Positions 1 to 11,359 of a stretch of 64,000 nucleotides of DNA are shown one piece after another (position 1 is the first letter of the stretch; every line of letters starts with the position of its first letter). The translations under genes and the position numbers were made by a program. Under the pieces are notes generated by a model. It searched no databases. It saw only the letters and a list, made by a program, of their open reading frames with translations, and had not been told where the DNA came from. Source of the DNA: Albifimbria verrucaria (Eukaryota > Ascomycota > Sordariomycetes > Hypocreales > Stachybotryaceae); the NCBI GenBank assembly GCA_020081605.1, contig JAHREC010000009.1:558001-622000 (forward strand). Reading direction: 5' to 3'.

Positions 1-485
1 GAAAGCTGTGGAAATCACCAAGATAGGAAAGGCTTTGGTAGTCAAGGGCTGATAGTTTCGTTGGCGGTGCACGGCTTAACAAGAATATTCGTCGCAGTAC
101 ATAAGAAAAAGAGTGCGTAGCGTTATTAGACGGTGGATTGTTTAGCTGAGCTTGCTGGACAAGGGCCTAAGCGTTATGCACAGATTATTATAAGAAAGCA
201 GTATATTCCTCCCATGTCTCCAGGATTCACCATCACAGTCTGAATATTCAAAGCTATTAAAGACATCAGAAGCCTCGTGATCAGGCAAAGCTCAATATCA
301 TTGACGCTCCAACCCGATCGTACGCCAGCCGCAAATCTGAGTGAAAGTTACTCCAGCACCCTTCTATGTGGCTCTACTACAGTACCTCTAGCCACGACAA
401 AGTCTAGAAGAGCTTTTTCATATTCAATTGATTTCCGAGGATTGTGTAAACAATCCATAAGTGGTTCAGGCAACTCCTTGTTGAG
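1..485. other. Intergenic, no gene seen
   Basis: Only short overlapping reading frames without recognisable domains. The last part must hold the promoter and leader of the MDR oxidoreductase that begins at 486. Confidence 0.5.
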
Positions 486-1544
486 ATGGCAACCTCGTTA
501 CCAAAGACAATGCGCGCTTGGCGCTACAAGTCAATCAGCTCTACAATAGAGAAAGCCATGGGACTCGAGACTTCGGTACCACTGCCACCGCATTCAATGG
601 ACAAAAACAGCATCCTAGTCAAGGTGCACGCCGCTGCCCTCAATCCTGCAGACTACAAGATTCCCGAGCTGCCTGCATTTCTTTCTCGACGGATGCAACC
701 AGTGCCAGCCATCCCAGGCCTGGACTTCTCAGGCACCGTTACGGCAGTCGGGTCAGATGTAGAAGACACCTACCAAGTCGGTCAGCGCGTCTTCGGTAGA
801 AAGAGAGAGTCACCGGTCAGTGTGGCCAGCTGGGGCACGCTATGCGAATATGTAGCAACCACCAGTGATAGCCTGGTCCCATTTGCCAAGTTAGGATCAA
901 AGCTGACACTCGAGCAAGCGGCTGGATTGAGTACCGCCGCCCAGGCAGCTTATCAATCGATTGCGCCCAATGTTGTGGCAGGTGATCGCGTCTTCATCAA
1001 TGGTGGGAGCGGTGGCACAGGCTCCTTTGCCATCCAAATCGCGAAAGCGCTGGGCTGCCACGTCACAGCGAGCTGCTCAGAACGCAACGCCGAACTGTGT
1101 AAAAGCCTCGGTGCAGACGAAACAATCGTGTACAACAAGGAGGATGTCTGTGCTGTTCTCAGGGAGAAGGGACAAATCTTCAAGCTTGTCTTTGATACAG
1201 TGGGGTCCTCGCCCGCAGATTTATACAAAGCCGCCGATGCATACCTCTTACCTGAAGGGAAATTTGTTCAGATTGGCGGGGATTTCGACTTGGCGTCTCT
1301 TGGTAGCATGCTGAAGCGTACTATGTTGCCCTCGCTTTTTGGTGGCGGCAAGCGTAAGATAGAAATGGCAATGCTGAAGAACAACAGGGAAGACCTCTTA
1401 GAAGTTGCGCGCCCAGTTGCTGACGGCAAGATCAAAGTAGTGGCTAAAGATGTGTTTAGCTTCGATGAGGCCCCTGAGGCCATGTCGATGCTTCGTACAC
1501 GCCACGCAAGGAGGAAGATTATTGTTAGAGTAGAAGATAATTAG
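486..1544 (+). CDS. MDR-family NADPH:quinone oxidoreductase-like protein
   Basis: An uninterrupted 352-residue frame. It has the order of the medium-chain dehydrogenase/reductase superfamily: an N-terminal GroES-like domain (about residues 10-130, with the NPxDYK-type stretch near residue 55 and PGxDFSG near 80) and a Rossmann domain whose glycine-rich NADP loop GGSGGTG lies near residue 165. The catalytic and structural zinc ligands of alcohol dehydrogenases are not apparent, so a zinc-free quinone oxidoreductase or enoyl reductase (RTN4IP1/zeta-crystallin-like group) fits better. Members reduce quinones or activated alkenes with NADPH; the substrate cannot be told here. No signal peptide is seen, so it is probably cytosolic or mitochondrial. 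It is one of the few genes in the window with no frame problem. Function beyond the superfamily is inferred. Confidence 0.85.
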   Translation: MATSLPKTMRAWRYKSISSTIEKAMGLETSVPLPPHSMDKNSILVKVHAAALNPADYKIPELPAFLSRRMQPVPAIPGLDFSGTVTAVGSDVEDTYQVGQRVFGRKRESPVSVASWGTLCEYVATTSDSLVPFAKLGSKLTLEQAAGLSTAAQAAYQSIAPNVVAGDRVFINGGSGGTGSFAIQIAKALGCHVTASCSERNAELCKSLGADETIVYNKEDVCAVLREKGQIFKLVFDTVGSSPADLYKAADAYLLPEGKFVQIGGDFDLASLGSMLKRTMLPSLFGGGKRKIEMAMLKNNREDLLEVARPVADGKIKVVAKDVFSFDEAPEAMSMLRTRHARRKIIVRVEDN

Positions 1545-4167
1545 TTGCTAGCTTGACTTACATCAATACAACCTTCACAGTAAAAAGCCCGCCTCCCATG
1601 ATTCGATTCAAGAGCCTAGCCTTTCGGTTAGGCAAGCTCGAATTCGTAATGTCACCGTATTATGAAATCCAAATATGAATTCCAATAGTCTTTTGGTGGC
1701 TCATAACCTCCATTGATTGGCTTAAGCATAGCCTTGAATACGACGATAACCGTGCTTTGACAGACAGACCTAGCCATTAACGCGTGCATTCATTGCATTA
1801 TGAACCATGCCTTGTGGGATCTACTGTGCAGGCTTCGCATAACAAATTCTGCATGAGACCAGGTAAACCTTGGAATTGCCACATATGCAATGCAGTTCAC
1901 AAATCTGCAGTAAAGGAAATAAAATATTGATGCAACATGCGTTGTTCCTAAGATGTAACACTGAAAGTCCAATCATAGACCAGGGCCAAGACGTTGTTCG
2001 TCTTTCAAGCTGCCAAGTCGGCAATACCATTAGCTATTGCATCATCTTACATCAAACTATTCATTTTGCGACAACCACAAGGCGGGGTCTATTCACTGGT
2101 AGTTGCTTTGCCGACAGCGCTTCCTCTAGTACGTAATAGCAATGCGCTGAAAGCCCCTGTCCGAACTTGACACCTGAATGCGGTGCGACCTGGGCTTCCC
2201 GTCGGTTGCTTGGTAGGTCCCCACGTTTGCCAATAGCTCGTGGCACTACTGCAGCTTGTCTGCAATGCACTGGAATAGCGGCCTACACCATCTTTAGGGT
2301 GCCTCTCGGCCCGTAGCGAGAGATCGCGATAACCGGACCATGTCTTGCCGCGACCACAAGCGTTCCCAGCGCCGATAAAGCTTACACCAACCTGCCTAAG
2401 TGAGTTTCTTTTATCATTCGATCGATTTTTGCCTAAATTCGATTCTGGGGTCAGAAATCATACGTTTACAAGCAAGGTCTACAATTGTAGCTGTTCATCA
2501 AACCGTTACAAATTATCACCACAAGCTCTTTGCTGACTTGTTGAAAGTCCGGGCACTATGAACGTATTATGTAAATTGGGCATTCAAGAAATTCAAAATC
2601 CCAACTGTCAGGCAAACTAAATGAAAATGCGGACGCAAAACAGGCCAGACACTGCGCCAGACACACTTGGACGGGGCACACATATATAGTCATAGGCAGC
2701 CACATTTCCAACACAGAGTCTTATTTTACAACGCTTGTAATCAAATCACATGAGACATATGTCATGCTGTCTCTGATTAGTTGAACAACTGAGACAAATG
2801 TGCTTTTGTTAGACGAAACAAAACAGCCACTCCTTGCCTCCATTAGCAAATCTTAACAACCGAGTCAAAGCCAATATACCCAATCCTTAATTTATTTTTC
2901 TCTCTATGAATCTCGATTTCGCGTCTGTTTCTTCGGAGTCGGCCTCGACTTCCGATCCAAACACCATGCACTAGGTGCTACTAATCCCGGCTCAAACCAG
3001 TCCCTGCAAAAGCGAGACCCAGCACTCAGCTGCAAAGGAACGGCTGTCTCCATTTCGGCACCGTTCAGCCGAGTATGATCCAGCTGTCTTTGCCTCTGCC
3101 ACTTGTCGCTGTACTGGCTGAGCTTTGTTGCCGACAGTAAGCGCCAACGTGTTTAGGCAGGAGATGGCTGAGTTACTACAGTTAATCCTGCAGCAAGGAG
3201 TAGTCCCTAAACCGTTTTGTTCTTCTCTAACCCAGGATTTCTCATTGTCTCTCACCGCCTAGACAGTTTTCGTTGGTCTCTAACTCGATTTGTGCATCCC
3301 TTTTATGAATGTCGAAGGTTGAGGCTAGAATCTTGTCGATCGCTGAAAAGAGATCTTCACGCAGCCCAGGGTGTGATTACCATGTTGCGGGGATACCAGT
3401 CAAAGCGTTGAGCAGGATGAGCAATTAGCTGAATTGCATGTAGATCCATACATGGTCTGCTATGCGAAATTTTCGACACCCCTGGTGGCATCCCTGGTCA
3501 AGCTGGCCAAGTTGATATGTCACAGCTCGGCAGCGCCTCACATCCGATTAGCACGCGCTTTCAGATTTGATGAAGTCATTCAGAGGCTGACAGTCTCAAG
3601 CTATTAGAGCAGTGTGATTCAGCTCATGCGCTACTGCAGCCTCAAACCACTCTCCTGAGGAAAAAGCAAGTGCGGACAGGCCCGTTCCAAGGCAAGAAAT
3701 CGCACAATGCATAGTGACGTATTGCCCAATTCCCAGGAGGATCCGTTGCGATTTCGCATCACACTGGAACATGGGTAAATGCAGGCATGGCAATCGATTC
3801 TATTGACCCTCTTCTCAGCCTCTCTGAACCAGAACCAATAAATGGACGCTGCAGGTGCGCCATGCATATGCCAGGTAATCCGCGACATCGGCGGATTAAT
3901 CTTTTGACCGAATCTATGGCTTCTTTTAGTTTAGCATCATGTAACCTCACGGCAACACGGATCGTTCCGCGCCATGTATCCCTTGCTTGTTTACGAGCTA
4001 GAGCTCTTGGAATTCTCGTCCGAGCCCTATGTAGCGGTAACTATGCGCCGAGAGATCAAGCCACATTATGGGTGTGGAATAGATAAAATGAAACCCTCCT
4101 TCATGTCTTGTATTCTGTGGTGTCTTCGTTGCCCTCCTTGCCCCGTGACAGAGACAACATTGAAGCC
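1545..4167. other. Long intergenic stretch, no gene recognised
   Basis: About 2.6 kb with only short frames on both strands, none with a recognisable domain or plausible spliced partner. Base composition is mixed with AT-rich patches. I see no terminal inverted repeats or transposase remnant. The right end is upstream of the copper amine oxidase. Confidence 0.45.
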
Positions 4168-7086
4168 ATGGTTGTTCAGTCCCTTCTCGGATTTTTGGCC
4201 GCAGCCCTGGTCCTTACTCTGCGTGTGGAAGCAAGTCCTAGTCCCAGGCCTGGCCTTCACAAGGGTGTATTCAAAAAGCCATGGGAGCCTTGGAACAAGA
4301 GAGCTTCTGCGAACCCTCCCACTGACTGCGACGGTACCAGCGAAGCACCTACCATCAACGCACCACATGAGAATATCTGGAACACTCTAACTAACGATGA
4401 AGTCGTGGGTCTTCTCGAATGGCTCCACAAGCCGGAGCAGGGCCTGAACTTGACCACCTTGGAAGAGGCTGGTGCTTGGGACAACACCGTTGGTGTCACC
4501 GAGCTTCTCATGCCAAACAAAACGGATGCCCTGGCTTACATTAGCGGTTCGGGTCCGTTGCCTGTAAGAAACGCCCGTGTGGGTATTTTCTTTGGGGCTA
4601 CGGAAACACCGTACATGGAGAACTTTGTTGTTGGTCCGCTGCCGGTATCCAAAAAGACGACTATTGCACCGTTAAATTACATTTACACCAAAAAGTCAGG
4701 AGGATGCCCAACTATGATGCCGATTCCTTAGCTGTGTATCTATACAAGCTCAACGTCACTGCATCCATCGCCGATATCACTTTGGACTTGCTCGGTGTGG
4801 TACGTACACAACATGTTCCATGCTCTGGATACATTGCTGACAATACAGTCTGTTACTGGTGATAAAAATGATACGGGGCAGATCGCGGGTACCGATCCAT
4901 CACATAAGGAAGGAGACCGTATTATTGACTGGGTATGATACCTAAATCTTGACATGCATGCGGTTCCTTTTTAGTATTGACTGCTCATACAGACTGGATT
5001 CTGGGCCGTTCCATCCAATGGTTTTGACGACGGGACTATCCTTCCAGCAGGTTTATGGCTCAAATTTGGTATGTTTTCTTGAGTCTTGGCCCCATATCAT
5101 TTATTGACAGAATTCAAATAGACATCACTGGACGAGACCCCAAAGGATGGTCGTGCCTTGGAGTGTTTTACAACGGCATCTTTTACAAGTCGATCAAGAA
5201 ATTCAGAGAGGCTTGGAAGAAACCAGGCTTTGTGAAACTGACCAAAACAAAGGACGGGCAATTTGGATCTACTGCTCGCCACGGCGATGAACTGCCTTAT
5301 GATACCCTCCCAGGCCCAAGCATGGTTGAGTCTGCGAAGCGCTATGCCATTGACAAGAAGAACAAGTTTGTCAGATGGATGGACTTTAACTTCTTCCTGG
5401 CTTTTGACAGGGACACTGGTCTAAAGTTTTATGAAATCAAGTATAAGAATGAGCGCATCATTTTTGAACTCGGTGAGCAGGCCTGTTTTGACAAATTAAC
5501 GATTTACAAATACTAACAGTTTCATGATAGGTCTTCAGGAGGGTCTTGCTCACTACGCTGGCCAAGATCCCATCCAGTCTGGTATTGCTTATTTGGATAC
5601 GTGGTACGGTTTTGGAAGTCAGGCCTATTCGCTTGTTCCAGGGTGGGATTGTCCTGCCTCTGCAACGTATCTCGACACCGTGCTGCATGACAACTCCATC
5701 ACAACCACCCGCAAAGGGAACATTTGCATATTCGAGCAGGATGCTGGGTATCCGATGACACGTCATACAGGTGTCAACTACCTGACAGTCACCAAGAACG
5801 TGCAGCTGGTTGTTAGGTGGATTGCCACTATTGGCAACTATGACTATCTCTTCGACTACGTTTTTAATCTTGACGGTACGGTCGAGGTCAAGGCTCGAGC
5901 TTCGGGATACATCCAGGGCGCCTACTACGCCAACAACGGAGAGTACGGTTACCAGATTCATGATGCCTTGTCTGGTTCTATGGTAAGCTATACACCTTCT
6001 GGTATGCTTTGATTTCCTTTTATTCATGGCTGACCGACGGATAGCATGACCACGTCATCAGCTATAAGCTCGACCTCGATGTGAATGGCACAGCAAACTC
6101 GCTGGAAAAGGTTGAGTTTGTCCCCCATAGGGAGAAATACCCCTGGGCCAAGGAACACCGCAACACAATGAAGATTAAGAAGTCTTGGATTAATAATGAG
6201 AATGAATCCAAGCTAAAATGGTAAGCATACTTGGTATTTAGCATCGGGACATTCGGACCGTCTAGCTAACTCACACCTCTCAGGGCACCAAATAGTGCTG
6301 CGAGCTATGTCGTGGTCAACAAGGACGCACCCAACGCTTACGGCGAATACCGTGGCTACAAAATATCGCCCAATCTAGGCACACCAGTCTACCTCACAGT
6401 GGAGGACTCGAGCAATCTGCAGCGAGCTGCCAATTTTGCCACGCATAACCTGTATGCTACTAAGCAGAAGGATACGGAGCCGAGATCAGCTGCGTCTTGG
6501 AACAATCAGGATCCCTCAGATCCATTGGTCGACTTTAACGAATTCTTTGACGGAGAGTCATTGGACCAAGAGGATTTGTAAGGCCGACAAGCTTGTTTTC
6601 ATGAGGTCCAGTGTTCAGCATGCTAACGGCAGTAGGGTCATTTGGTTCAACCTGGGAATGCATCATGTCCCTCATACTGGGTAAGTTGCGACCCTCTGGT
6701 GATGGCAAATATGTCCTTGTTTTTGAGAAGATTTGTCCTGGCGAGCTCCGGAATAACACATTACTAGTGACCTTCCAAACACCGTCTTCACGACTTCGCA
6801 AGCCGGTATTGCCATCTCTCCCCACAACTACATGGTTGGCGACCCTTCGCGACAAACGTCACACTCCGTTTACTTGAACATGACGGGCGAAACTCCTGTG
6901 CAGACCATCTATGGCGGACAGCAGGCAACATGTCCTTTCGATATGGTAAGTGGCATGAGGCTTTGAGTCAGGTACAAAGGAATGCTAACATTCATGTAGA
7001 CCAAGCTGTATCCCGACTTGAGCAGCTACCCCAAGAGCGATACGCTGCGCAAGTGGCCTGACGTTTATGTGGGTGGTGGTTCATAA
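4168..7086 (+). CDS. Secreted copper amine oxidase (primary-amine oxidase), one apparent frameshift
   Basis: It oxidatively deaminates primary amines to aldehydes with release of H2O2 and ammonia, using copper and a topaquinone made from its own tyrosine. The start gives a hydrophobic signal peptide (about 20 residues). Family marks in order: the catalytic-base stretch YLDTWYGFG near 5596, the cofactor tyrosine in TIGNYDY near 5827, copper ligands in HDH (6045) followed by a conserved basic/acidic strand, and the third ligand region HHVPHTGDLPN spanning the intron at 6681. Ten exons; introns 4800-4848, 4933-4992, 5069-5121, 5473-5530, 5983-6044, 6221-6283, 6578-6635, 6681-6767 and 6946-6999 all keep frame. 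In exon 1 the frame shifts near 4699-4703 (GG where GGG would restore it). All active-site residues are downstream of this point. Either a base-call error or a null allele. Confidence 0.9.
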
Positions 7087-7669
7087 AGATGGAGGAACTG
7101 GCACATTGAACAAAAGAAAAATGGCTGACGAGGGTTGGCCGAGGATATATTCAATCAAACACTTTTAGTACAAACTGTTGATCGTATCACTAGGAACATA
7201 CTTGAGTACTTTTACTAGCATATTGCCATGAATGTATCACGCATCAGCTGTGTGACACGGATGATTGAGTGAGGTCGGCCATGGGTGGTTTGGGCTTAAA
7301 GCTGGGGGCCAAAAACGTCTTAATATTTACCCATGGGTGGATTCACAGGTGACAGGAATGCTATATTACTTCAGCATCGTCATCAATGGGACACAACTGT
7401 GGAGAGTGGTAAATATTAAGCTCCTAATGTCGAATACGCCTAGACTCCACGTGCATCATAAGAGAAGTCATGATCATCACACAAGTAACAGAGACCAAGT
7501 CATTCGCATCTCCAACATGAACATGTGCCAATAGGCACTTCCAAAAGACTCAGGCCCACCGATGCTACAGTAGCAAATCCTTCTTTCTTGAAACAAATCT
7601 ACACAAAGGCGCATTTTGACAAGTGCGGTGCAGAAGTGGTTCGAGTGTGTAGATGGAGTGGGACGTGAT
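7087..7669. other. Convergent intergenic region
   Basis: Lies between the 3' ends of the amine oxidase (+) and the small membrane-protein gene (-). Presumably it carries both 3' UTRs. No coding signal is seen. Confidence 0.5.
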
Positions 7670-8030
7670 TTAGATGGGTTCGTAGTCACCACGGCTGTTG
7701 TGGGCGGCTCGGTTGGAGAAGAGCCAGTAGATGATCAGGCCGACGATGGGGAAGATGAAGACGAGAAGACACCAGAGGAGCTTGTGGCTGGTGGGACGGC
7801 TCGACTTGAGGATCTCAACTGCCATGCTGTTAGCCAGCGTTGCCAAGGGCCGAGAGCGGCGGGGGTGACTTACTCCAGACGATGATGTCGAGGACGAGGA
7901 CGATGAAGCCCACAATGCCACCGCCGGTGCCATACTGCCAGGGCGTCGCCGAGGCGGTGCTGACGGGCGCAGCGAAGGCGAGTGTGGCCAGCCAAAGCTG
8001 GAGGAAGAGGGAGAGAGTGGGCGAGATCAT
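7670..8030 (-). CDS. Small membrane protein with PLDc_N-type domain
   Basis: Two exons (8030-7874 and 7818-7670) joined by a 55-base intron with a GTAAGT donor and a GCAG acceptor. The second acceptor was chosen because it gives a continuous helix-linker reading (VW then IEILKSSRP), whereas the nearer AACAG breaks the frame. The product of about 100 residues has a signal peptide ending near the AFA/APVS stretch, a first membrane helix (GGIVGFIVLVLDII), a short polar loop, and a second helix (LLWCLLVFIFPIVGLIIYW). This two-helix pattern resembles the 'phospholipase D-nuclease N-terminal' membrane domain, which occurs alone in many bacterial and fungal proteins and has no enzymatic activity of its own. 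Its role is unknown. It has no frame errors. Confidence 0.75.
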
Positions 8031-8122
8031 GGTGATTCTAATTCGGTTGAGTTGCGAGGAACGACCAAATGTGTGATATTTTCAAGAAGAGGAGCTGGCC
8101 AGCGGTGATGCAAGCAAAGTGG

Positions 8123-8129
8123 TTTTATA
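8123..8129 (-). promoter_or_regulatory. Putative TATA box of the PLDc_N-type gene
   Basis: On the minus strand the sequence reads TATAAAA about 95 bases upstream of the start codon at 8030, a usual distance for a fungal core promoter with a short leader. Confidence 0.45.
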
Positions 8130-8130
8130 C

Positions 8131-9668
8131 GCAGCATGTAATTATTGCGTTGGCACCTTGATTGTCATGATTGACGTCATGACCATTGAAAAGGCCCCCG
8201 CCTTTTGACGCAGCTTGTCGCGTGACGAATGAACCAGAACCAGCAACGCGTCCACCCTTATCCTGGCGTTTCTATTGGCCTGCAGCCTGGTGAGAAAGTG
8301 CTGGGTTATTCTAGGCAGACACTTGCTGAATCGGGCGCTACAGAGCGGAAGTGACAGGTGCTGACAGGTGTTGACAGGGAGTATAGGGTAGCTTCCTAGG
8401 CACAAGCACGGTGAGTGAGAATGTCTGTCTGCTTGATGATGCATGGCTAAGACACGAGATTAGAGAGAAAAGTCCTTTGGCCGAATACTATTATTTTTGG
8501 TCTTAGACTATGAATTCGTTTTTTACTGTTATTTCCTTTTGTCTTTCTCCTTCTTATTCTAATCTTCTTTCTCTTTTTTTTCTTCCCCTTTCTTTCCACG
8601 CCTTTTCTTGATTCCATGATTTTTGCTTGCTCGCCACAACCTGCATTCCTGTTTTATCCAAAACTTCATAAATGCCATCCTTACTTTTACCAGCTCTCCT
8701 CGACAACGCTCGCTTCTTCATGTCACTGACAGACCTTGCACTCGCTTATACTACCAACTGGGGCATATAATTAAAATGCTCCATTCATTTTTAGTGAGAA
8801 ATGAGAAATAGTCGTCAACTGACCAAAGTAGACATGGCCGACATTGAGGAGGGCTTGGCACTGCCAGGGACCAAGTTAGTTGGCATGGCCTGCCAATCAC
8901 CGTGATAACATGGAGGACCAAGCATTTGCGCCTAGGATGCTACTATCTCATCCGAGAATACTATACCCTCGACACGTGGCAGTGTACCCTCGGTTCTATA
9001 TCTCGGTAAAGCCCAATAAACAGGGCTGCAGGATTAAACATGTTTTCTTTTCTGATTGACACGCCCACGCCCTGAGAAGAGGGCACCGTAACATCCTGCA
9101 ACCACCATGTAATTGCGCCAGGCTCTGCTGGACATTGTAATCCACCGTGCATCTCGAAAAATGCATCCTATAGTCAATGTCCTAAATATGCCAAAACGCC
9201 TTATGACCATTCTATATCCATCTACATGACACGACAAATCTTCCAGCCTCGGACTGAGCACAAGGAATAATCGCTTTAGCCTCATCTTATTTATAGATCA
9301 AACACTCTGTCAGCTTACCCGCCAGGCTGTCCCACCAGGCTGCCCAATCGCTAGCCTGCATCCCTGTTCAACTGCCATGCGCCCTGTCCGGGATTCACTC
9401 AAAGCAGCCGTGGTTAGTCAAGCTTGGCAATTTTAACGAGCTTGCATTGCCGGCTTGATGCTTTGCTGGGCACCTACCCTTCACCCTCTGCAGGCACCGC
9501 CGCCAAGCGGGTCATGGCGATGCCCCGATAGGGAGGAACCGGCCCGTATAGAATAGACAAAAGCGATCAGTTGAAAAGATAGGAGATGTTATATATAATA
9601 GCAGGCCCCAATTGCAACACGGTAGTCATCAAAGGAACCACAGAAACCAGTGCAGTCACTTCTTCGAG
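8131..9668. other. Divergent intergenic region with pyrimidine-rich tract
   Basis: Separates the minus-strand PLDc_N-type gene from the plus-strand metalloprotease. From about 8510 to 8620 the plus strand is strongly C+T-rich, a composition common in fungal promoters. No domain-bearing frame was found. Confidence 0.45.
9590..9600 (+). promoter_or_regulatory. Putative TATA box of the M43 metalloprotease
   Basis: The sequence TATATATAATA lies 69-79 bases before the ATG at 9669, well placed for a core promoter. Confidence 0.45.
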
Positions 9669-10644
9669 ATGCATCTCCAACTTGCCACCGCCCTACTAGC
9701 TCTCAGCTCTTATGCTACCGCCCACATTCTGCCTCACACCGTCAGTTCTCGAAATGCTGCTGCCTCCAGGCGCTGTGGCGGCTCCAAGCCTTCCCAGGTC
9801 CAGATGAAGCAGTCTCTCGACCTATTCGCCATCGAGAGCGCCAAGATGACCACCAATGCCAAGGCGTATGATTTCAAGATTGAGGTGGATGTATATGTTC
9901 ATGTTGTTTCCTCATCCAGGTCCAAGTTCATCACGGCAAGTATCACGTTCTCTACCATCAAGCGAAAATACTAACGCCTTGTAGAAAAAGCAAATCAAGA
10001 ATCAGATCAAGTATCTGAACAAGGCCTACAAGCCGTACAGTGTCGCCTTCACCCACCTCGATACGGACTACACCATCAACGGTAACTGGTCTTATGGCCA
10101 TGGGGATGACGTGATGAAGCAGCACCTTCGTCGGGGAAGCTACAAAGACCTCAACCTTTACTTCATCGACCGACCGCTGTACGAGGGCGAGGATGCGCTG
10201 GGCCACTGCACTTTCCCTGAACCCGGCGGTGCAGAAGACCCCGAACTTCTGGCCCGTGATGGCTGCATCATTGAGGCCCAGACTGTCCCTGGGGGCACCA
10301 CGGAGAACTACAACCTGGGTGGAACGACTGTCCACGAGGTTGGCCACTGGTTCCATCTGTTCCATACCTTTGATGGAGGCTGCGACGGCACCGATGAAGT
10401 TTGGGATACTCCAGCTCAAGCAACCTCCACCGACGGTTGCCCGAAGATGAGAGACAGCTGCCCGGGAAAGCCTGGCATTGACCCTATCCACAACTTCATG
10501 GATTATTCTTATGAGTAAGTCATCTAATGCATTCAGGAAAAAAGTTTCTTATTCTAACTCGATTTGCACAGTTCATGCTACGAAGGATTCAGCCTCGGAC
10601 AGATGCGTCGCATGCACAGCTCGTGGCAGAAATACCGTGATTAA
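9669..10644 (+). CDS. Secreted zinc metalloprotease, M43 (pappalysin-like) family
   Basis: A secreted endopeptidase. The N-terminus is a signal peptide (cleavage likely near ATAHILP), followed by a short propeptide. The catalytic zinc motif HEVGHWFHLFH (HExxHxxxxxH, at about 10333) and a downstream Met-turn (HNFMDYSYD, near 10492) identify the metzincin M43B subgroup common in ascomycetes; cysteines at the C-terminal side fit its disulfides. Exons 9669-9935, 9985-10514 and 10572-10644. The first intron (9936-9984) has a GC donor (GCAAGT) with a perfect TACTAAC branch site; no GT donor nearby keeps the family alignment. The second is a standard GTAAGT intron. Length (about 290 residues) is normal for the group. 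No frame errors. Family members act in extracellular protein use and sometimes host interaction. Confidence 0.92.
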
Positions 10645-11359
10645 TCATTTTAATTTTACATTCTTATGAGATTTCAACAACGAATGAATAGCATAGCGTA
10701 CCAGCATTGGGGAAATGGCGCGAGGTTGTGGGGTTTATGACTTGACCTTCGTATATAGACATTCTCGGTTATGACATGGTCTCAATTAGTTTTTGGTTGA
10801 TGAATTTCTGCAGAGACGTTTTTAGAAAGTTCAAGTTTATTTTATTTTTAGACCAATATTTAGATATGATGGCTTCGTGGAGGCGGTTGATCTAGAACCT
10901 TTTCTTCAATATGTACAATTTGAGAAGAACAAAAAGTTGCTATGTGCTTATTACGAGACATGTTTTACTACAGGTGCCCTAAATGGTGGTACAAAAGCTA
11001 CAAGTGTTTTGAGAGACGTACATGGAGTTGCATGTGTGACTAGAGGACAATCTGAGCCTACTTATGCAAAAAATCCCGTGAACAAATTGCGAAAGAGGGA
11101 GTTAGATTCATCCTGCCACAACACTTACATTCAAGCGTACTGATCATTGAGACAAGCTACAACCATTCATTAAACACGAGCCCAAGTAACGATTTAACAA
11201 CTACAAGCCAGCTTCCAAGCCTAATTTCATCTGAGGAAAAGGATGCCAAGAGATTATTAAGTTAGTCCTGAAAGAAGTAGCTGACTGGGAGATCTAATCT
11301 AAAAGAAAATACAGGCTGGAATAGTCTATACGCATCCATACTCAACACCAAACAAATTC
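10645..11359. other. Convergent intergenic region
   Basis: Between the 3' ends of the metalloprotease (+) and the SDR gene (-). A single 88-residue open frame (10877-11143, +) is present, but it has no recognised domain and lies where 3' UTRs are expected, so it is not called as a gene. Confidence 0.45.

Noticed and set aside
10877..11143. 88-residue open frame on the plus strand
   Set aside because: No recognised domain, no splice partner, and it lies in the 3' regions of two convergent genes.
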